From: JBJXHC01 sp046160825
GTDB taxonomy: Bacteria; Bacteroidota; Ignavibacteria; UBA10030; UBA6906
NCBI GenBank assembly: GCA_046160825.1
Contig: JBJXHC010000039.1
Span: 3,194-67,193, forward strand
Direction: 5' to 3'
Length of the DNA stretch: 64,000 bases
Below, one piece after another: positions 13,421-19,974 of the stretch; the first letter of the stretch is position 1, and every line of letters begins with the position of its first letter. The position numbers and the translations under genes are program-made. The notes under the pieces were generated by a model. That model made no database searches. It was not told where the DNA came from and saw only the letters and a program-made list of their open reading frames with translations.

Positions 13421-13449
13421 GTAACCTTTTATCTGTCCAGGTGACTAAT
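13421..13449 (+). promoter_or_regulatory. ECF-type promoter 7 (GTAACC-N17-ACTAAT)
   Basis: GTAACC 13421-13426 and ACTAAT 13444-13449, spacer 17, 30 bases upstream of ATG 13479. It is the last of the seven copies in the window. Confidence 0.65.
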
Positions 13450-13478
13450 CATTGAACAAATTAAAGGAGCAGAGTATC

Positions 13479-14123
13479 ATGAAAAAGTACCTCGTACCCG
13501 CAATTTTCAACCTGATCATCTATGTTGCCCCACTGGCCTTCAATATGGGGTTGCTGTTCAATATCAAGCTTGCCGTTCTGGTGATTGCCGCATTTGCCCT
13601 CTTGCTCACCCAACCACCGTTGAGTGCGAAGGAAGCAAAGGCAAAGAAGCGAACAGATCACAACTCGGTCTATGCAATAATGCTTGCAGCCATGGTCAGC
13701 CAGATGAGTGTGGTGATTGAGTGGGCTTACATGATTCCAGAACAGGCCAGAAATGGCAGCACGGTGGTGACCATCATCGGACTCGTCATCCTTGTCAGCG
13801 GAGTTGCATTCCGGGTCTGGTCAATCAGGACGTTGGGAAGGTTTTTTACATCAACTGTTCAGGTGCAGAATAGCCACAAGGTAATCTCGACCGGGCCTTA
13901 TGCACTGGTCCGGCACCCGAGCTATCTCGGCGCTTTGACTGCAATGGTCGGCAGCGCGGTCTTCATGAATGCTTTTGTGGCTGCCATCATCACTGTCGTC
14001 GGGATGCTCATCGCATACCGTCTGCGTATCGCCGCAGAAGAGCAAACACTCGCATCCGCTCTTGGTGAAGAATACAAAGTGTACATGCAGAAGACACCCC
14101 GGCTGATACCGTGTGTGTGGTAA
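13479..14123 (+). CDS. ICMT-like membrane methyltransferase
   Basis: 214 aa from ATG 13479, chosen for its AAAGGAG site; an upstream TTG at 13452 has none. Four or five hydrophobic helices precede the cofactor-binding C-terminus. STGPYALVRHPSYLGAL (about 136-152) and a late RIAAEEQTLASALGEEYKVYM are the signature of isoprenylcysteine carboxyl methyltransferase / phospholipid N-methyltransferase-type proteins, which bind S-adenosylmethionine at the membrane. The bacterial substrates of this subgroup are mostly unknown. It has its own ECF-type promoter 7, and its membrane-lipid theme fits the N-acyltransferases upstream. Confidence 0.82.
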   Translation: MKKYLVPAIFNLIIYVAPLAFNMGLLFNIKLAVLVIAAFALLLTQPPLSAKEAKAKKRTDHNSVYAIMLAAMVSQMSVVIEWAYMIPEQARNGSTVVTIIGLVILVSGVAFRVWSIRTLGRFFTSTVQVQNSHKVISTGPYALVRHPSYLGALTAMVGSAVFMNAFVAAIITVVGMLIAYRLRIAAEEQTLASALGEEYKVYMQKTPRLIPCVW

Positions 14124-14160
14124 CGTCCGAAATCCCATAATTGAACGAAAGGATACGTCC

Positions 14161-14265
14161 ATGAAGAAGACATTGAAGCTGGGCTTGTTGTCGCTCGCGA
14201 TCTTGATGACTGTCCTTCCCCTTACAAACCCGGCAGAGAAAGTCTCCCCGGTACCGGAAGTGTAG
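14161..14265 (+). pseudogene. Severed 5' end of an exported-protein gene
   Basis: ATG 14161 with an AAAGGA site gives a clear signal peptide (KKTLKLGLLSLAILMTVLPL), then 13 more residues and TAG at 14265. The frame ends exactly where minus-strand integrase-like coding sequence ends its family resemblance. This looks like the start of a secreted-protein gene cut by insertion and later deletion. It lies 37 bases after the ICMT-like gene and was probably its operon partner. A true 34-aa peptide is possible but less likely. Confidence 0.5.
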
Positions 14266-14549
14266 GTTTTGAGTGGCCGGTCTTCCATCAGTCGGATGAA
14301 GTTCTTGATTGCCCGTTCGTACAGCTCGACCGTTGTCGGTGCGAAGTTTGTCCTCGCGTGCGCGAGGAATTCCTCAGAGAACTGTAAGAGAGTGATGGAA
14401 CGCTTGGGTTTGTTCCTGTCGAGTCCGTTTTCGATCGCCTTGAGGGCGGTCGATTTGGTCCGGGCGTTTGTGGACCGCCAGATGCGGCGTCCGCACTGGT
14501 AACTGACCTGGTAGAATATCCCGTTGGAACGTTTGATGAGGGTGGGCAT
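14262..14549 (-). pseudogene. Truncated tyrosine-recombinase (integrase) N-terminus
   Basis: From ATG 14549 (GGAGGT site upstream) the product starts MPTLIKRSNGIFYQVSYQCG, an arm-type AP2-like DNA-binding domain. It continues into a core-binding SAM-like domain (FSEEFLAHARTNFAPTTVEL, then FIRLMEDRPLKTYT). Family resemblance stops near 14265, and the catalytic domain with the R-H-R-Y residues is absent. Beyond that the frame stays open by chance, antisense to the ICMT-like gene. The gene is oriented away from tRNA-Glu, 75 bases from its 3' end, the usual place for an element integrated at a tRNA. Confidence 0.75.
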
Positions 14550-14572
14550 GGGTACCTCCGCTAAAACCTTGA

Positions 14573-14596
14573 AAGTGTTAGCAGAAGTGTTAGCAG
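14573..14596. repeat. Tandem 12-bp direct repeat between integrase remnant and tRNA-Glu
   Basis: AAGTGTTAGCAG occurs twice back to back. Its place between the integrase start and the tRNA 3' end fits arm-type integrase binding sites. It may also be part of the integrase promoter. Function is inference. Confidence 0.55.
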
Positions 14597-14623
14597 ATGG
14601 TACTAACGTACCCGTAACTCGTG

Positions 14624-14696
14624 TGCCCCCAACGAGATTCGAACTCGTGTTACAGGCTTGAAAAGCCCGTGTCCTAGGCCTCTAGACGATGGGGGC
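14624..14696 (-). tRNA. tRNA-Glu (UUC)
   Basis: On the minus strand: acceptor GCCCCCA paired with TGGGGGC, D-arm GTCTAGAGGCCTAGGAC, anticodon stem-loop with CTTTTCAAG (anticodon TTC), T-arm ACGAG-TTCGAAT-CTCGT. The encoded discriminator is A; CCA is not encoded, which fits the need for the CCA-adding enzyme at 571-2025. It is the probable attachment site of the degraded element to its left. Confidence 0.93.
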
Positions 14697-14744
14697 AAGA
14701 AAATAAATCGGGATCGTGAATTCGCGGAAATTGTGTTTCGCTAG

Positions 14745-14818
14745 TGACCCCGGCGCGAATCGAACGCGCAACCTACAGCTTAGAAGGCTGTTGCTCTATC
14801 CAATTGAGCTACGGGGTC
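14745..14818 (-). tRNA. tRNA-Arg (UCU)
   Basis: On the minus strand: acceptor GACCCCG/CGGGGTC, D-arm GCTCAATTGGATAGAGC, anticodon loop CTTCTAA (anticodon TCT), T-arm GCGCG-TTCGATT-CGCGC, discriminator A, no encoded CCA. It lies 48 bases upstream of tRNA-Glu on the same strand and is probably co-transcribed. The stretch 14819-15055 upstream holds no gene that I can see. Confidence 0.93.
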
Positions 14819-15055
14819 GGCGTAGACAAAAACTGAAATCGCTTCCCATGGACTGCTGGTTCCCCGCTCCGCCCGATTCGGGCCGGTGTCCAATTGAGCA
14901 AATACAGGCGCCGGGCTGAGTGCAATCTAGGGAAAAGCAGGTACCACACTCGCTCCAAATTCGAATCAAATATATCGCTTTTGAGCGTTGGATGCAACGG
15001 AGATAAACCTCGTTCATCTCTGCATTGTATCACATTTCTTGCTGCGGCAAGGGAC

Positions 15056-15096
15056 AAAAAAGAAAGAAGCCGGTGATCACGCAGTCACACCGGCTT
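15056..15096 (-). terminator. Rho-independent terminator of the 15129-16547 gene
   Basis: AAGCCGGTG (15067-15075) pairs with CACCGGCTT (15088-15096). Read on the minus strand, the stem is followed by CTTTCTTTTTT. Confidence 0.85.
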
Positions 15097-15128
15097 CGCG
15101 GTATCCAATCAGTAGTATGTCGTAGTAC

Positions 15129-16547
15129 CTACCGCAACAGAACAATCCTCTTCGTTTGCGCTATTGTCCCGGACGAAGTCGTTGCTTCCATTCGACAGAA
15201 GTACATTCCCGAAGCAGCCAAACCGCCCTTATCATTCTTCGCACTCCAGGCGCTGTAATGCAATCCGGCGGGACGCATCTCATCCACAATCGTTGCAACC
15301 TCTTGCCCAAGAGGCGAAAATATTTTCATGCGGACATGTGAGTCCGCCGGTAGTGAATATCTGATGATAGTGTTGCCGTTGAATGGATTAGGATAGTTCT
15401 GCTCGAGCAAGAATTGTTGCGGGACTTCACCTCCGCTATTCCTGCCGTCATACAATGCCTGGGCCCTGCGCGCTCGATAGGGCAATCCGTAGAGGTCGGG
15501 AGCTGCAATCAGTGCGAACGCGAAAACCAGAGTGTCCGATGGAGCGATGCCCGATCTTGCATTGAGCGTGAACGGCCCGGCACTGATCATGAAACGACCT
15601 TCGGAGAGCGTTGGATATTGATCCGGATAGATCAGCGCACTGCTCATCAGGGAGAATTTTGCAGCGTCGGTCGGAGGCGTTTGAGGGCCCGAGAAGTGAG
15701 CAAATGTGATTCGGAGTGAATCCCGTGGAGTCCTCCCGCGCAAAAGCGTAACACCAATGGGCGTGGTACCTGAATCAACCGGATTATCCACCCAGGCCAT
15801 ATACTGTGCAGGAAGGTATCCGGTGATATTTCGTATTGGGAAGAACGGAACATCAGGCCTCATTATGCCAGCTTCAATCATAATGCCGACGTAAGCACTG
15901 TCGATGATTTTCTTTCCAACATTGATAATTCTGAGTTCTTTGATATGGATCCCATCAGCATCTGAAGACGACCAAACGAAGGAACTCTGTATAACCTTGA
16001 GTTGAAGTGGGATATGCCCGGTCACCTGCCTCGCTGTATCAGTAAAAGTGCAATAATGATCATTGTCGGAGAGTGGTCGATACTCCAATCCACCCTGCCA
16101 ATACTCATCCCATCCGGCAGGCTTCGGCTGTGTACGACCATCAATCTTCCAGATCGTATCTGATGATGTGCTCCCGGGAAAGAACTCAAAGTATGGCCCT
16201 GACCACCCTTCAAATGTTGTGCTGACAAGCTTGACCTGGGGCGCATCGCCAAACCGGGAAGTATCAAGTTTGCCTCCTATCCAAAGGCCGCCTCCATAGA
16301 GGTGTTCAACGTTGCTGCCAATGGGATATTCAAAACCAAGCGAATCAAAGGGAGCACCACCCGGAAAGGCCGGGTTAAATGGCCGGTAAGCAATATGACC
16401 CATGGCTCCGCAGTTGTTCCACTGCAAGCGCATGGAGAAGCCTTGCTTCGCATAGCTGTACCGGGGAGATTGGGCGTGAGCGCTAATAACAATGGCGAGG
16501 AGAGTGAATGCTATGACCACTATCCTTAAGGAGTAGGAACCCAACAT
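15129..16547 (-). CDS. Secreted type IX cargo protein of unknown function
   Basis: 472 aa with a signal peptide (residues 8-25, SAHAQ cleavage context). The N-terminal 100 residues (GGLWIGGKLD, FGDAPQVKLV) and the central SAGPFTLNARSGIAPSDTLVFAFAL segment resemble the larger secreted protein at 43616-47104, so they probably share an ancestral 'reporter-like' beta domain. The C-terminal sorting domain begins about residue 385: QNYPNPFNGNTIIRYSLP, IFSPLGQEVATIV, SGMYFCRME, RIVLLR. The protein is expected to be exported through the Sec system and type IX secretion, then anchored or released. No enzyme motif is seen. It is a single gene with its own terminator. Confidence 0.85.
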   Translation of the reverse strand: MLGSYSLRIVVIAFTLLAIVISAHAQSPRYSYAKQGFSMRLQWNNCGAMGHIAYRPFNPAFPGGAPFDSLGFEYPIGSNVEHLYGGGLWIGGKLDTSRFGDAPQVKLVSTTFEGWSGPYFEFFPGSTSSDTIWKIDGRTQPKPAGWDEYWQGGLEYRPLSDNDHYCTFTDTARQVTGHIPLQLKVIQSSFVWSSSDADGIHIKELRIINVGKKIIDSAYVGIMIEAGIMRPDVPFFPIRNITGYLPAQYMAWVDNPVDSGTTPIGVTLLRGRTPRDSLRITFAHFSGPQTPPTDAAKFSLMSSALIYPDQYPTLSEGRFMISAGPFTLNARSGIAPSDTLVFAFALIAAPDLYGLPYRARRAQALYDGRNSGGEVPQQFLLEQNYPNPFNGNTIIRYSLPADSHVRMKIFSPLGQEVATIVDEMRPAGLHYSAWSAKNDKGGLAASGMYFCRMEATTSSGTIAQTKRIVLLR

Positions 16548-16583
16548 AGGATCCTCCTGAGCGGGAGTGATGGATGGAATTTG

Positions 16584-16658
16584 TCGGGGCGACAGGATTC
16601 GAACCTGCGACTTCTTGCTCCCAAAGCAAGCGCTCTAGCCGGGCTGAGCTACGCCCCG
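16584..16658 (-). tRNA. tRNA-Pro (UGG)
   Basis: On the minus strand: acceptor CGGGGCG/CGCCCCG, D-arm GCTCAGCCCGGCTAGAGC, anticodon stem-loop CTTGC-TTTGGGA-GCAAG (anticodon TGG), T-arm GCAGG-TTCGAAT-CCTGT, discriminator A, no CCA encoded. Intact. It lies directly downstream (minus strand) of a GIY-YIG gene that is itself preceded by a second, altered tRNA-Pro copy. Confidence 0.95.
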
Positions 16659-16665
16659 ATGATTT

Positions 16666-16908
16666 CTAATCTAAGTTCTTGAGACTCTCAAGAAACCTTC
16701 CGGCCCCTCGAGACTTGATATGCTTTTCTTGTTCCAGCGCCTCCGACCGGGTATCGCATTTTCTTGTATACACAATCTCCCAAGGCGTTCCGTTTCGAGT
16801 CGAGGAGTTCCGACCAGCATTATGCTGTCCTAAACGTATGCCGATCTCTTCCGCCACTCCGGTGTAGTATCTTCCAGTCTTTCGACTTCGCAGTATGTAC
16901 ACCACCAT
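16666..16908 (-). CDS. Solitary GIY-YIG nuclease inserted at tRNA-Pro
   Basis: 80 aa from ATG 16908. The longer reading from 17010 would translate the tRNA remnant (SGRSSARLERGAFGAKVAGSS), so it is rejected. The GIY-YIG core is plain: VVYILRS, then TGRYYTGVAEEIGIRLGQHN (the GIY..YIG variant with the R of RLxxHN), then the late glutamate helix SEALEQEKHIKSRG. Single-domain members are common stand-alone nucleases in bacteria. Many lie beside tRNA genes, like homing-type elements. Its start lies in the T-arm of the partial tRNA, whose GCAGG may act as ribosome binding site. Its end is 7 bases from the intact tRNA-Pro. Confidence 0.85.
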   Translation of the reverse strand: MVVYILRSRKTGRYYTGVAEEIGIRLGQHNAGRNSSTRNGTPWEIVYTRKCDTRSEALEQEKHIKSRGAGRFLESLKNLD

Positions 16909-16970
16909 GCTCGAACCTGCGACTTTGGCGCCAAAGGCGCCACGCTCTAGCCGGGCTGAGCTACGCCCCG
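16909..16970 (-). pseudogene. Remodelled partial tRNA-Pro copy upstream of GIY-YIG gene
   Basis: The acceptor 5' strand, D-arm and variable-loop side match tRNA-Pro at 16584-16658 over about 34 bases. The 17-base anticodon arm is replaced by a perfect inverted repeat (TGGCGCC-AAA-GGCGCCA on the plus strand). The loop lacks the U33 and UGG anticodon. The match resumes for about 15 bases and stops inside the T-loop (TTCGA), where the nuclease gene begins. The 3' acceptor strand is missing, so it cannot make a tRNA. Confidence 0.85.
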
Positions 16971-17032
16971 ATGACATCCGCGACAAATATACAAAACTCC
17001 ACCTCCTCAATCAACTAAAGTCCAGTAGGAAC

Positions 17033-17061
17033 TTGCAGGTCGGGAATGTTCTGCATATTTT
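17033..17061 (+). promoter_or_regulatory. Sigma-70-like promoter of the two-component operon
   Basis: TTGCAG (17033-17038), 17-base spacer, TATTTT (17056-17061), 24 bases upstream of ATG 17086. Confidence 0.55.
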
Positions 17062-17085
17062 CTGACGCAATGCATACACACCCAA

Positions 17086-18687
17086 ATGGCTGAAAGTAGA
17101 GAAATAGGGGGACTGAAAAGGATCGGCATTGTTCTTTTGTTGCTGGTGCTCCTCCCTGCCCTATTCTACTCTGCATACGAGATCAGTTCGTTGACCGACA
17201 CCGAAGAGCTCATTGCCGGTACGTACAGACAGCAACTCGATGCAATCCTCTTTTCGGTCAATCAATATGCATGGGATGTGGTGTCTGGCTGGGCCAACAA
17301 TATCAGCGGGGATTCGCGCGAAGTTCAAGCCGACAAACTCACGGCAATTCTTCGGATGAACAAGTCACTCATGGGAGTGGTCTTCACGGATTCCTCTTTG
17401 AAGACATTGCACATCCTGCCGTCATTGTCGACTCTCGAATCACTTGACGTGAACGAAGCTCGCTTGAAAGACATCCTACGTGCCGATGCCGGAAAGATCG
17501 AACAACTGATTCGACTCCAACGATCCGGCTATCGAAGAATTGAACCACTCATTGTCCAACGCGCTCCGTCAGCTGCTAATTCCGCTTTGATGCTCCTGTT
17601 TGTCTCCGACGCGGACAGGGAGAATCTCACCATTGCGGGAATGATAATACATCCACAGGGGTTTCTCCGGAACGTGCTCGGCCAGAAACTCATCGAAGCT
17701 GCGGGCGAGGACTTTGTTCTTACAGTTGCTCGGGACAGCGAGTCGAACCCAGTCTTTTCTTCTGCACCAGGAACCCCCCTTTCGGGCGATCAGAGAAAGG
17801 CACTGTGGATTCTCCCCGGGTACAGTCTGACGATTCAGATGAAGGGAACAACTATCGAGGAGATTGCACAGTCGCGCTTCAATCGCAACCTCACCCTCAT
17901 CATCATTCTTGATATGGTCTTGCTGACAGGGGCATGGTTTGTGTACAGAACGCTCCGGAGAGAAGTGGAACTCATCCGCTTAAAATCCGACTTTGTCTCC
18001 AACGTCTCGCACGAGCTACGAACTCCTTTGGCGCTGATCCGCATGTTTGCAGAGACATTGGAGATGAACAGGGTTCCGAATGAAGTGAAGAAGAGGGAAT
18101 ACTATGCCACAATCCTCCAGGAGACCGAACGACTCACCCGACTCGTCAATAATATTCTCAACTTCTCGAGGATGGAAGCAGGTAGGAAGCCGTATGATCT
18201 TCAGCCGACCAATCTGAACATACTGGCACAGAAGATTCTCGCCACATACGAACCACACCTCGCCAGGCATGGGTTCAGTCTGACTACTGCCCTTCACACG
18301 GCATTGCCGGAGATCGCCGCGGATGGAGAAGCCATGACAGAGTCCCTCATTAACATTCTTGATAACGCAATGAAGTATTCGGCTGATGACAAACGCATCG
18401 TGGTTCGTACCGGCTGTGCCAACGGACTTGTGTTTGTTGAGATTGAAGATCATGGCATCGGTATCGCGCACGCGGATCAGAAAAAGATATTCGACAAATT
18501 CTATCGCGTCTCAAGTACCCTCGTGCATAATACCAAGGGGAGCGGTCTCGGCCTGACGCTCGTCAAACATATCGTGGAAGCGCACGCCGGAACGGTTACG
18601 GTACGAAGTGAACCCGGAAAAGGAAGCGCGTTTCGACTCTCATTCCCGGCGATGAACACAAAACAACCAACTTCTCATATCTCATAG
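17086..18687 (+). CDS. Membrane sensor histidine kinase
   Basis: 533 aa from ATG 17086. One membrane helix lies at about 14-32 and another at about 268-288. Between them is an extracytoplasmic sensor region of some 235 residues with no recognised fold. The HisKA box NVSHELRTPLALI has the phospho-acceptor His at about 309. The HATPase_c domain follows, with N-box ILDNAMKYS (about 423-431), G1 EDHGIGIA and G2 KGSGLGLTLV. It autophosphorylates in the cytoplasmic domain and passes phosphate to the response regulator encoded 8 bases downstream. The signal is unknown. The pair sits upstream of secreted-protein genes, but no target is evident. Confidence 0.93.
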   Translation: MAESREIGGLKRIGIVLLLLVLLPALFYSAYEISSLTDTEELIAGTYRQQLDAILFSVNQYAWDVVSGWANNISGDSREVQADKLTAILRMNKSLMGVVFTDSSLKTLHILPSLSTLESLDVNEARLKDILRADAGKIEQLIRLQRSGYRRIEPLIVQRAPSAANSALMLLFVSDADRENLTIAGMIIHPQGFLRNVLGQKLIEAAGEDFVLTVARDSESNPVFSSAPGTPLSGDQRKALWILPGYSLTIQMKGTTIEEIAQSRFNRNLTLIIILDMVLLTGAWFVYRTLRREVELIRLKSDFVSNVSHELRTPLALIRMFAETLEMNRVPNEVKKREYYATILQETERLTRLVNNILNFSRMEAGRKPYDLQPTNLNILAQKILATYEPHLARHGFSLTTALHTALPEIAADGEAMTESLINILDNAMKYSADDKRIVVRTGCANGLVFVEIEDHGIGIAHADQKKIFDKFYRVSSTLVHNTKGSGLGLTLVKHIVEAHAGTVTVRSEPGKGSAFRLSFPAMNTKQPTSHIS

Positions 18688-18695
18688 CAAGCCCC

Positions 18696-19376
18696 ATGTC
18701 AAAAATTCTGGTCATCGAAGACGAACCCGTTATGCAACGCGGCTTGAAAGATAATCTGGAGTATGAAGGATATGAAGTGGACCTTGCCGGCGATGGCAAA
18801 GCAGGCCTGCAAAAACTCCTTGCCAATTCGTATGACCTTGCTCTCCTTGATGTCATGTTGCCCTTGATATCCGGATATGATGTTTGCCGGACGGCACGCG
18901 AGAAAGGCGTCCGGACGCCGATCATTATGCTGACATCCAAGGGTGAAGAAATAGATAAGGTGCTTGGACTGGAACTCGGCGCTGATGACTACGTCACCAA
19001 ACCGTTCAGCCTGCGCGAACTGTTGGCGCGCGTCAAGGCGGTGTTACGACGTCACCATCGTGGTTCTGCCTCCGGTGTCGTAGTGTTGTTTGGTGATGTG
19101 GAGATTCATTTCAACACATACAATGCAACCCGGGACGGAGCAGAGCTGACCATGACGCCGAAGGAGTTCGACGTCCTGAAGTTCCTCTGGGAACATCGCA
19201 ACCAGACAGTCACTCGTGACCAGCTCCTCACCAACGTCTGGGGATATGATGACTCGGTGAGTACTCGAACCGTCGATAACTTCATCGTCAGACTACGACA
19301 AAAACTCGAGGACGATCCTGCCCATCCACGCCATATTCTCACCATACACGGAGCCGGATACAAGCTGGTGGTATAG
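18696..19376 (+). CDS. OmpR-family response regulator
   Basis: 226 aa. The receiver domain has the acidic pair EDE (9-11), phospho-acceptor Asp52 in ALLDVMLPL, the conserved Thr in MLTSKGEE and Lys in YVTKPFSLREL. A winged-helix DNA-binding domain occupies about 130-226 (LTMTPKEFDVLKFLWEHRNQ, VWGYDDSVSTRTVDNFIVRL, IHGAGYKLVV). It is the partner of the kinase upstream. It is expected to bind direct repeats at target promoters as a dimer when phosphorylated. No terminator is evident before the next gene at 19500. Confidence 0.94.
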   Translation: MSKILVIEDEPVMQRGLKDNLEYEGYEVDLAGDGKAGLQKLLANSYDLALLDVMLPLISGYDVCRTAREKGVRTPIIMLTSKGEEIDKVLGLELGADDYVTKPFSLRELLARVKAVLRRHHRGSASGVVVLFGDVEIHFNTYNATRDGAELTMTPKEFDVLKFLWEHRNQTVTRDQLLTNVWGYDDSVSTRTVDNFIVRLRQKLEDDPAHPRHILTIHGAGYKLVV

Positions 19377-19499
19377 CCCCTCCGTGACATTCTTTTACAT
19401 TAGTTTACCCTCCGTGTACATCTTCTGCATATGGTGGTCGTAGATTAAGCCAGTTCACAACACAGTTCTATCAGGCCATGTAACCACCAGGAGGATGTC

Positions 19500-19931
19500 A
19501 TGAAAACATTAACAATAGCAGGTCTGTTGGTCGCCACAATGACGACGACAACAATTGCCCAACACAACACGGTTGTATCGCCAATCAAGGCCCAGACCAT
19601 TAATTTTGTCAAGGCGGAGCAGAGATATCTTGACTGCCTGCGCTCCTCCAATGACGGCGTGGTAATGTCGGGGTTGGCTCAGGTTGGAAAAATGACACTG
19701 ACATTTCCAACACAATCGTTCGACCTCCTCAGACAAGAGGTCCAGGAGCTTGCAGAAAGCGGTCGAGCCGCAGCCATCCGATACAGGGCATATATCATCG
19801 GTGCGATTATGGACAACCCGATGATGTTCGGTGAGATCCGCGATACAATTTCCAGCGACAACGATGACATTTTCCCGGCTGCGGCGGAGGTCCTTCAACA
19901 CAGCTTGCTGGGATATTCAGGAAGCCGCTAA
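19500..19931 (+). CDS. Small exported helical-repeat protein
   Basis: 143 aa from ATG 19500 with CAGGAGGA upstream. A signal peptide spans residues 1-20 (TTTIAQ end). The mature part is helical: two or three HEAT-like units, for example SNDGVVMSGLAQVGKMTLTFP, then AAAIRYRAYIIGAIMDNP and FPAAAEVLQHSLLGY. Proteins of this kind are often encoded after two-component systems in this group as periplasmic helpers, but no function is established. A GTAACC stands 14 bases upstream of the start without a matching -10, so it is not counted with the ECF-type promoters. Confidence 0.72.
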   Translation: MKTLTIAGLLVATMTTTTIAQHNTVVSPIKAQTINFVKAEQRYLDCLRSSNDGVVMSGLAQVGKMTLTFPTQSFDLLRQEVQELAESGRAAAIRYRAYIIGAIMDNPMMFGEIRDTISSDNDDIFPAAAEVLQHSLLGYSGSR

Positions 19932-19974
19932 AATAAACGCTGTCCGTTGTGCACTGGGGAAGGATTGTTCTCAC

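Noticed and set aside
13851..14261. Continuation of the integrase frame to 13851
   Set aside because: Family resemblance stops near 14265. The remainder is antisense to the ICMT-like gene and open by chance.
14819..15055. A third tRNA near 14890 (CCAATTGAGC and CGGGCTGAG fragments)
   Set aside because: No complete cloverleaf, acceptor or T-arm can be formed.
16666..17010. Longer GIY-YIG protein starting at 17010
   Set aside because: Its first 34 residues are a translation of the tRNA-Pro remnant; ATG 16908 starts the conserved domain.
19480..19485. GTAACC upstream of the gene at 19500
   Set aside because: No ACTAAY at 17-18 bases; the start codon lies only 14 bases after it.
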